NCBI GenBank assembly: GCA_002069895.1
Contig: MWCE01000234.1
Span: forward strand, 1-40,975
Direction of reading: 5' to 3'
Length of the DNA stretch: 40,975 nt
From: Bacteroidetes bacterium ADurb.Bin234
GTDB lineage: Bacteria; Bacteroidota; Bacteroidia; Bacteroidales; WCHB1-69
Position 1 is the first letter of the stretch. Each line of letters begins with the position of its first letter. This document shows, in pieces, positions 7,107 to 17,300 of this stretch. The notes below the pieces were generated by a model that saw only the letters and a list, made by a program, of their open reading frames with translations, searched no databases and was not told the origin of the DNA. Made by a program: the position numbers and the translations under genes.

Positions 7107-8006
7107 TTATTCGAAAACAACATCGCCCGGCATTCCGATTTTGATATCTCCATCGTTTTTTACGCTTATTTTTACGGCATAGACTAAATTAACCCTTTCG
7201 TTTTTGGTTTGTATCATCTTAGGCGTAAATTCCGATTCATTCGAAATCCACGTGATTTTGCCCTTGTATTCTTTTAACTCATTATCTTTTTTATCGATAC
7301 GTACCGTACAACTGCCACCGAGTTTCAAACTCGACAGTTGGTCTTCTGTAATATACACCTTCAATGTCATTTTCGACACATCGGCAATCTTAAAAATCGG
7401 ACGGCCGGTGCTGATAAATTCGTATTGATTGATGTATTTTTTTAATACCGTTCCATGGATAGGGCTGTGGATTAGGCATTTTTGTATGGCATTTTCCAAA
7501 GAGGTTATTTGGTATTGCATGGCATCAATTTGTGACAGGACCCCTTTGTTTTGCACATTCAAGTTTGAACGAGTGGCATCTAACTGACTTTTTACCACTT
7601 GAATTTCGGTGTTTAAATCGTCCATTTGTTTGTTGGTGGCAGCATTGGATTGCAACAGACTTTGCAGACGTTTTTTCTCGTTCATCATCCCCGACAATTT
7701 TTCCTGCAATGCCTTTAATTGCTTGGGAATATCCGTACGTTGTGCCAAAGTGCCTTCTAATTGTGCATTTAACTGTTGCTTTTGAAGATATAATTGGGCT
7801 GTATCGATCAAGCCTATGTATTGGTTCGCCTTTAAAATTTGACCTTCTTCGAGCTTCAATTCCAGGATTTTTCCGTTTCCTTCGGCCGAAACAATGATTT
7901 CTTCCGCTTCGAAGGAGCCGTAAGCATCGGCTTTTCCGTTTCTGTTTGAACATGAAACAGAAAGCATTACAATTGTCAATAAAGATAATTTATAAACTAT
8001 ATTCAT
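7107..8006 (-). CDS. HlyD/YbhG-type periplasmic adaptor lipoprotein
   Basis: The 299-aa product has a lipoprotein signal, MNIVYKLSLLTIVMLSVSCS, with lipobox Cys19. It is therefore predicted to be lipid-anchored and face the periplasm. After a biotinyl-lipoyl-like half motif (ISAEGNGKILELKLEEGQILKA-type region, residues ~38-60) there is a coiled-coil hairpin of about residues 70-165 rich in Leu and Gln. The second lipoyl half (HSPIHGTVLKKYINQYEF) and a beta-barrel domain with the VYITEDQL segment follow. This is the membrane-fusion-protein order. It bridges an inner-membrane ABC exporter to the outer membrane in YbhG-like systems. It is the first gene of the operon and has a good promoter upstream. 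No outer-membrane TolC-like gene or TetR regulator is adjacent. Confidence 0.92.
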   Translation of the reverse strand: MNIVYKLSLLTIVMLSVSCSNRNGKADAYGSFEAEEIIVSAEGNGKILELKLEEGQILKANQYIGLIDTAQLYLQKQQLNAQLEGTLAQRTDIPKQLKALQEKLSGMMNEKKRLQSLLQSNAATNKQMDDLNTEIQVVKSQLDATRSNLNVQNKGVLSQIDAMQYQITSLENAIQKCLIHSPIHGTVLKKYINQYEFISTGRPIFKIADVSKMTLKVYITEDQLSSLKLGGSCTVRIDKKDNELKEYKGKITWISNESEFTPKMIQTKNERVNLVYAVKISVKNDGDIKIGMPGDVVFE

Positions 8007-8035
8007 TCACGTTTGGTTAAATAAATTTAAGTTTG

Positions 8036-8066
8036 CAAAGATAATAAATAATGACATATTAATAAA
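8036..8066 (-). promoter_or_regulatory. Promoter of the adaptor-ATPase-apt operon
   Basis: On the minus strand TTTA (8063-8066), a 19-nt spacer and TATCTTTG (8036-8043) match the Bacteroidota TTTG-N19-21-TAnnTTTG promoter with one change in the -33 element. The leader would be short, about 25 nt. Confidence 0.65.
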
Positions 8067-8260
8067 GGATAGCGGAGTGTTTTTTTAGAATGGATAGAGA
8101 ATATCTGTCATAAATTATCATAAAAGAGTTAAGTCATTTTAGGTCTTTTGTATCCATATAAAAAAGGAAAAGACGGTATCTCATGTACTAAAACAGGTAA
8201 AATGATTCATATAACATCATATAAACATTTATACCATTTAATCTGTAGAAATTTTCAGAC

Positions 8261-8291
8261 AAAAAAAGAGGTTGCTTTAAAACAACCTCTT
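8261..8291 (-). terminator. Intrinsic terminator of the 3914-aa gene
   Basis: The stem AAGAGGTTG/CAACCTCTT (8266-8274/8283-8291) has an 8-nt loop. On the minus strand it is followed by a run of T (complement of the A run at 8261-8267). It lies about 33 nt after the stop codon at 8324. The remaining 8007-8260 interval holds the operon promoter at 8036 and nothing else recognisable. Confidence 0.85.
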
Positions 8292-8323
8292 CCATATTAA
8301 TAACTGAATCTACAGTAAACTTT

Positions 8324-11300
8324 TTATTTCTGAACAGTCATCTTTTTCACGATGCGTTGTCCTTGATATTCCATGCTATAGTAATAGATGCCATCGGCAA
8401 ATTGTTGCGTTTCGAATTCGAGTAAATGCGTTCCGGCTAAAGACGGGACCTCTCTTGTATAAAGCACTTGTCCTGTAATAGTCAATACACTGAAACGGAT
8501 AGTACCGTCTTGCGGTATGCTATAAGGAATTCGTGTAAGGGCTGATGTAGGATTGGGGATGTTTTGTCCCATTGATAAATTGGTTGGAACATAATCAACA
8601 ACAGCGGTTCCATATAGTATAGCACAGGCTTCCATATCTAAGGTATCATTACTTGCATCTAATTCGTCGTAAATTTTATCAATATAAACCGTTACGTCAT
8701 ATTTACCGTTAAGGTTGGGAACTTTATAATACGAAGTAAAAGTATATATTTCTTCTCCCACAGGAATACTGGAAAATATTTCCGAAATCTTTGCCACTTC
8801 TATGGAAGCACTATCCACTTTAACGAATACCTTTACGTTTTCTAAAGTATAATTGCCATTATTTGACAATTCGATCTTTGGGTAAATTTTTGTAAATCCT
8901 GTATCACAGGGGCTTTGATTGGGCGTTTCGATTGATAACAATTGCAGTTCCGTAACGTTGACCTTTGCCAATAAACTAACTTTATTATTTTTCGCTTCGT
9001 AATCACAACTCAATTCGGAAGTAACACTCACTTGATAATAAGGCTGGATGATATTTACAAGCGGAACAATATAAGGTTGAGTAAATATGTATATGATGGA
9101 ATCGCCCGGATTTAGCGGTATTTGAATTATTTCAACAATATCATTGCTGTTATTGATTTGCAAACGTAAAGGGGTTTCGGGTACAAGTAAATTTCCTGTA
9201 TTTTTAACTTTAATTTTTGCATAAACAGTATCTCCAATTCTCTTACTACCCATATTTTCAAGTTCAACAACATTAATATCAGGGAATACATTAATAACAC
9301 GTGTTATGGTATCATTAGAGACATCGGTAGTAATTTTAATGGTATCAATATAAGCGGTAATAGTGTATGTTCCCTTTTGACTAAAATCGAATCCGGGGTG
9401 AACCAATATGGTATCGCTACTCATAGGAGGTATTTTACCTAAGAATCTATAGGTTGATGTTTGCGTATTGCTATCGGGTGTTGTGATTTGAACCGTTAAA
9501 TTAATGGTGTCATTATCCATTTCGACTGCATATACAGTTGTATTGGCAACGATAACCTCTATGGGTTTGTTGCTTAAATCGCAAGCATATAAATCGCTAG
9601 GCAAACGGATTTCGGTAGGAACCAAATCTTGTTGCACTTCAATGAAAACACGGTCGATGAACTGGTCGCTTCCACCATAACTTTGTCCTTCAAAGCCTAT
9701 TAACAAACAGGTTGAATTAATATAGTAAGATAAATCCACTTGATGTAATTTCCACATGGGAGAAGTGGCAACGGCATCATAACGTGTTACAGTATAAATA
9801 TAGTTAAAGGTATTTCCTCCATCTGTTGAAACAACGATATCCATTTGATCAGGTTTCGATGGATTGAGGTTATCATGTTGATACCAAAAGTTCAAGGTCG
9901 GTTTGGATGTACCTTGTAAATCGACTTGCTTGATATAAGCACGTGCCATGGAACCCAATCCGGTGGACGACTTGAATGCCAAACGTCCTGTTCCGTAGAA
10001 AGGCGGTAGTACGGCTCCCGTACTATCAACAACTTCCCAACCTACATTTCCTTGAATTTGCTGGAAGGCCATTTCCTGAGGAACGGAATCAAAATTAACG
10101 TCATAAGGTAAAGTAACTCTTTCAACCAAATAAGTAGAAGTGGCTGTATCATCTCCATGTATGGTATCCAACGCAAAATTAACCCAAACGCTGATATCAT
10201 ACTGACCGGTAGCACTGGTAGGCATGAGATGAGAAATGGTAATGGTGTCTTTATCCATAGCCGATAAAGTACCTGCCGATATGATAGTGTCTTTTTGATA
10301 ATTCGTAGGTCCTGTAACATTTACATGCAATGATACCGGATTAACGGAAAAATCAACAGGCATGGTTCCGCCATTATACAAAGCCGCTTTAACGGTAGAA
10401 TAGTTAGGATAACATTTCACTACCGTATTTAAAACAGGTTCTGTTATTTCGGAAACACTCAGATTATATCCCTCAACGATAGATAAGCTATATGCTCCCA
10501 GGGTAGTAATGGAACTTCTCGGTGTATTGTTTATATCGGTTAAAATAGTGGACATTCTCTGACAAGCCATTCCGGTGTAACTGATCAATTCCAAACTTTG
10601 GGTGGAATCAACAAAAAGAGGCGCTATATTCTTAGCAGAAGTGTCGCCGCTTTCAGTTATCCAATCGCTTAAGGTATTGCATACGGTATAATCCCATTCG
10701 CCGATTCGTCCGGTGGGAGAGTAATAATTATTATTCTCCATGGTAACATTATTACCTTGATTTACCATAACAGGAGTACTCTTAGCAAAGAACTGATTGT
10801 TTTTACAAACAATATTTCCGTCCCAAGCACTGATATAAAGCGCATAAGCCGAATTGCTTGCTGCAGCATACACTGAGTTATGATAAATATCCAAATTATC
10901 GCTATTTATAGAAATCCCGTCCCCATAGTTGGTAGCCGTATTTATGACTTCATTATTGGCAAATAATCCTCTGCCGGAAGTATTATAAACATTAGCATAG
11001 CTAATGTAATTATAAAATTCATTAAGAGAAGTGTTATTACTTGTATTCCATCTGTTACCTACGGTATGGTTATGATTGGTATAATAGGTTTCCGCATACA
11101 TATAAGAGTTTCCTCCCGTTCGTGCGGTTATTAAATTATACGAAAAACTTTTTAAATCGGTATAATAAATACTGTACGGCATATAATTAGCATTACTGAA
11201 CACATTACTGTCGATAACCACATTGGTATTATAGCCTCCATTGTTTGTACCTTGTCCTTCAAAATAAAATCCGTATTCTCCTCCGTCGACAACATTGCCT

Positions 11301-14300
11301 ATAAAACGGAAATTGTCGCATACAGATCCATATTTTTTATACAAACCATAAGCGTAATAACTCATTGAAACATCCATTTGCATCACACAATGATAAAATT
11401 CAATATTATTACATTTACCATCTATATAAACACCGTAGTCTCCGGTACTGTCACCGAAAGTCAAATAACGGAAATTCAAATTATGTGTATTGGCTAAATT
11501 CAAGGCTGTAGACCCTGTAAATTTAACACTGTTTGCATTAAAATTGGCAGAAGTAAAAGTAATGGTATTTGTTGAACTTGAGCCTAATATATTTCCTGAA
11601 ATTGACATGGGGTCATAGTAACCGGCAGCCAAACGGAATTCGGTAGGACCATTAATGCCGCATTTTTCCAATGCCACGGAAGCATCGCCTATGGTGGCAA
11701 AATTGGCTCCCACTCCTCCTATGGTATACACTCCGTGCAATAAGGAATCACATCCGTAAGTAAATGTTACAATGGTATCGTTTGCCGGTTCTAAATCCGT
11801 ACTGCTGTTAGGATTGCTTGACCATACACGAATTTCGTTCGTTCCGCCAATCGGTAAAAAATTACCCAATAGGATGGTATCGGTTTCATATTGTAATAAG
11901 GTTCCGCTCCAATTATAAGAGGTTTGATTCGTTCCTCTTACCGACCATCCGATAGAAACAGACGTAAGCGTATCGGAACTGCTTAAATTCATTAAAACGG
12001 CTTTCACCGGAGTAGCTGCCCCAATGACACAAGAAGGACTCCAATCCACCACATCGATCATGGCAGCATCGAGAGCTACCGGTTTATTGGTATAGGCACC
12101 CATCGCCGTAAATCCGAATCGTCCTTTACCCTTAATATCTTTAGAAACTCTACTCAACACAGGGCAATACAAACCGGAAGCAGACGATAAATCCAGATAA
12201 GCAGTATCGGAAAACTCGAAAGTTGCAGATACACTTACAGAATGAGCGTCTTGTCCTGTAGTCGTTTTCCAAGTTGAAATGCTTGTGATCGTATTATAGT
12301 TATATTCTCCTACATTAGTTGCATCGGCATAATAATTATTGTAATCGGCATAAAATGGCACAGTGGAACTGTAAATACGAATAGGATAAGTCCAGGAAGG
12401 TGTTACAAATATATTATTTCTTAAATCTATGGGATTATCCCCATCCAATGTGATACCGTATGCACTTCCATAACCTCCGATATATACGGAATTATGATAT
12501 ATGCGCAGCTTACTGTAAGGACAATATATTCCGTAACTGCTACTATTCGATGTCAACACGATTTCATTATTGGCAATAAAACCGGTATCGCTTGTGAAAT
12601 CGTTATGATTCGAATAATAAGTATACATTCCGTAAGAATAATAAATATCATTGCTGCGTTGATGAATTTTATTGGCATAAACAAAGTTGTATTTCGTCGA
12701 ATAGGAATTGATTCCATACCAGTCAGAATTGGCATTGGTATTGCGAGATAAAATAGTATTATAGGAAAGACTAACAAGATTGGATTGTTCAAAATATAAA
12801 CCATAATAACTTTGATTTTGAATAATATTACTATCAATAATCAGACTACCCATTACACTTTTTCCGGTTCCGGAATAGAAATATATGCCAAAATATCCGC
12901 CATTAATAAGGTTTTTAATAAACCGTACATTTTTAGCTTCTCCTGTGTTATATCCTTTATATACAGAAACGGCATCATAATATGAATTCACTGTATCGGA
13001 TAAAATTTTACATCCGTAGAATTCTACATTAGAACAAGGGCCGGTAAAATAAACCACATAATAATTAACCGAAGAACCGTCAAATGTCAGTTTATCGAAT
13101 TTCACATGATTGGTTTTTAAACTTAATGCCGGCTGACCATAATTGGAAGTTAAGAAAACCACACTATCGGGATTTCCTGCCAAAGAAGTAAAAGTAACCG
13201 TTTTGTTGGTATCGGTACCTAAGAATTCGCTTGTCAACATAATAGGACTATAGGATCCGGATGCTAATTGAATAGTTACGGGACCACTTACGCCGCAACT
13301 TAATAATTTATCCAATATATCCGCTAAAACAGTATCGTGATTAACAATATATGTACCGTGTAATAAGGAATCACATCCTTTGGTAGTGAAATATAAAGTG
13401 TCGTTCATAGGTACGGCATCGGATTGTCCGTTAGGCAAGGATGTATAAACAAGCAAGGAATTATTATTTGCCACAGGAATAAATGTACCTAAATTAATGG
13501 TTACACTTGATTTAGAAGCCAGAGAGCCTGTCCACGGATAATAGGTTTGAGCCACTCCATTCACGACCCAATCAACACGGAATGAGGTAACCGTATTAAG
13601 TCCTGCATTATATACCGTTAGCGAAACAGGCGTAGAGCTTCCTACAACAGATACTTTCGCAGGCGAAACAAAAGCACGTGGTGCAAGATTATTGTTCACG
13701 GCAGCGACTTGATAAGCTCCCATGGTGGTTAGCGTATCTCGCAATGTATTTTTAATATCTCTCATTGCTAATGAATCCCTCGGACATCCCAATCCCCCAT
13801 CATCCATTAAATCTAAATTAAGGGAAGGATTTGAGAAGAATGGATTCAAGTAAACAGAATAAACGTCTTGTCCGGTTGTTGCTTGCCAATTACTTAGTGA
13901 TGTTGCCGTAGAATATATATTGTTATAATCGCTTTCCGTTATTGAACGGCCATTAACACTTAACACATCTCCACCGTTTAAATTTACCAAATTGTTATTT
14001 TTAATGACGGTTTTTCCTCCTCCATAATCAAAATTGATATAACCTGAGCTTTGATAATTTAACATGGAATTATTGATAAAATGAATATTATCGTTATAAT
14101 ATAAATCAAAATATGCATAGCTGATATTGGAGTTATTGGGGATATAAAATTCATTGTTAGCTATGATAAACGCATCGTTTGGATAGAAATCCGAGAAATA
14201 ACAATAATTGTAAAAATAAGAAGTTGAGCTACTGGAATTATGTCTGAATTTATTTCCAACCATCCACATAGTATCAGGATCATTTCCATAAGTTCCGTAT

Positions 14301-17300
14301 CCTTCCAATAAATAAAAAGCATCACGAGAAGAAGTCGTATCAAACGTAATGGTATTATAGGAAATATCGGGAAGTATGGTATTGCCGTAAGAACAGAACC
14401 CAACATATCGGGACACAATAATATTGTTTCTGAAATAAATAGGACCGCTTAAGGTGGAAGGATCTAAATAAATTCCATATTGAGCACCGCGAATTTCATT
14501 GTTTTCAACCCATACATCTTCAAATTGTCCATTCTGCCAAATGCTGGAAATACCGGAATAGTCACTATAATAATTGTCATTAGGAAGAACATTAATCTTG
14601 CAATTTCTGATAACAATATCAGAACATCCGGCCAAATCAAATCCTTTTGAATAAGATGCTCCGGAATTCATACACCCGTTAACGGTTAATTTATCAAAGA
14701 TAAGATAGGATGCACCACCGCTTAATTTGATGGTTGCCTCGTTTCCGGTTGTAGACTCAATAATAACGCTGTCGGCATTGTTATGATAAGAAGTAAAGGT
14801 AATCGTATTGATACTATCAGTACCCGGAATGGCATTGTTAAACAACATTTCGGAATATTTACCGGGCAACATCCGTACGATAACAGGTCCGCCTATACCA
14901 CAATTACTTATGGCAGCCGTTAAGGCATTCATATCGGTGAATGTACCACCGCTTCCTAAAGAGTACGATCCGGTTAGTAGCGAATCACAACCAATTAAGC
15001 TTATTCTTGCCGTATCGTTGGCAGGTCGTTCATCGTTTTGACCGTTGGGTACACTTGTCCAAATCTTTATGGTATTATTTCCGGTTATTGCATTAAAATT
15101 ACCTACAGAAACAGTCATCGTATCTTGAGAAACCAAAGTCCCCGACCATACATATTTAGATTGAAGCACACCATTTAACGACCAATAGATCTCCATGCCA
15201 GTAATGGTTGCCGAACCGTAATTACGAATCAAAACACGTGTAGTATAAGCCGTTCCGGTAATCAAGGTTCCGCTTGGAGTTGACACTTTGCGAGCTGATA
15301 CGTCATATACTTTGGGTATATATTCATAACATCCTATGGTTGTCGTGGCATTTCTTGTGTTTCCAAGCATATCGCTTGTGATAGGATTAATTTGAGGACA
15401 TCCCAATCCGACGGCACTTACAAGTTCCAAACTTTCGCTTACATCGAGAAATTGGGGTGCTACATTCACTGAAGTAACATCATTGGAGGCCGTTGACCAA
15501 TCCGACAAAGTTTGACAATCGGTATTGAAATATCCTATGTTACTACCTGTTCCGTAAAAATTGTTATAATCGGAAGTTACCGTAACACCTGTTCCCGTAA
15601 CATAAATCGGATATCCGTTCGACCAAATATTGTTATTCATGATTTCAAAGGTTCCAATACCATTACCACAATAGGCGTAAATACCGCGGCTATAGGACGA
15701 TGAACCTGGGTCATAAATAGAATTATGATAAACCTTAACCGTACCGTTCGTATTTCCTATATACATCCCATAGCCTTCGTTGGATGAAGAAGAAAGAATG
15801 ATTTCATTGTTGGCTATCAAACCCGTTCCATTGAAATTTGCATACTGAGGATAATAAAAATAATTATACGCATATTCAATATTTGTTTTGGAATAATCCC
15901 ATACATTCCCCACCGTATAATAATGATTGGTATAATAAAAACGAGTATAATGATTATTGCTTCCGCTTTTTCGAGGATAGATTTTGTTATAAGAGAAACT
16001 GTTTAAATCGGTATAATAAAAATAATAGGAGTAGTATCCTGCTTTCTCAAAAATGTTGCTATCTATAAATATATTTGTATTATAACCACCCGGACCTGAA
16101 CTTTGTCCTTCGAAATAGAAACCGTAATATCCGCCACTGATACGATTGCCAATCAAACGTATACTGTCGCATGTACTACCGTATGTTTTATAAAACGAAT
16201 AACAATCATACGAAGAGGATGTTGGGTTTGCTAATATATAGCAGTTTCTGAATTCAATATTCACACATTTTCCACTCATATAAACTCCTCTACCCATATT
16301 CCCGTCGGCTGTTGCATCGAAGGTAATGTCTTTAAAATAAAAATTACTAACATCCGATAATGTTAAAGCAGCACCGGTAGCAACGGTAAAACGAACATCC
16401 TCCGGATTACCGGTTTGAGAAGCAAATGTAAGTGTGTTAATGGAACTCATTCCTTTTACAGGTTTATCAATAACTAATCCGGCATAGGTCCCTGTGTCGA
16501 AAAGTAAAATGGTAGGACCTCCCAAACCACAATTATTTATTGAGGTTAAAGCTTCATCCAAATCGGCAAAGTCGGCATTGGTTCCACCTACTGTATAATT
16601 ACCATAATACAATGAATCACACCCATAAATATAAAAAACAGCTGTGTCGTTATTCTTATTGTCATCCGTTCCGTTATTGGGTAAACTTGTCCATACTTTA
16701 ATCGTATTAACACCACTTACCGGAGTAATATTTCCTAAAAAGACCGTATCTTGATCATAAGTTCTTAAAAGTCCTGACCAATTATAAGCTGTTTGCTGAA
16801 CTCCGTTAACAGACCAATTCAAGACCATAGAAACCAATGAATCGGTTCCCATGTTTACAACAACAGCATTCACAGCCGCTTGTTGCCCCAATACGATGGA
16901 AGTATTCCAGTTGGCAGCACCAATACACGCAGCATTTAATGTAGTAGGGTAGAAAGTATATGCACCCATCCCCGTTTGACCTGCCCGGACAACGCCTTCT
17001 ATATCTTTACCAACATTCGACAAAGCCGGACAGCTGATACCGGTATAATCGAATAATTTTAAACTCTGAGTAGAATCACCTAAAAATATCGGAATTAAAC
17101 TAACCGAATGAGCATCATTGCCGGTGGCAGTTATCCAAGCACTCATACTTGATTGGCTACCATTGTAATATCCGATATAATTTGGAGAGTAGTAATTATT
17201 ATAATCGCCGGCATACGTTCCCGATGATCCAACGTAGATAGGATGTCCATCAGGGGATAAATTCATAAAAATATTATTTTTACAATCAGTAACATTCGAT

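Noticed and set aside
8120-8310. Open stretch on the plus strand reading through ...PYKKGKDGISCTKTGKM...
   Set aside because: No ATG start, and it runs into the terminator hairpin of the opposite gene; treated as chance.
12494-12751. Antisense and alternate-frame ORFs within the giant genes (several of 60-95 codons)
   Set aside because: They lie in repetitive, Ile/Tyr-rich antisense of beta-helix coding DNA and show no family features.
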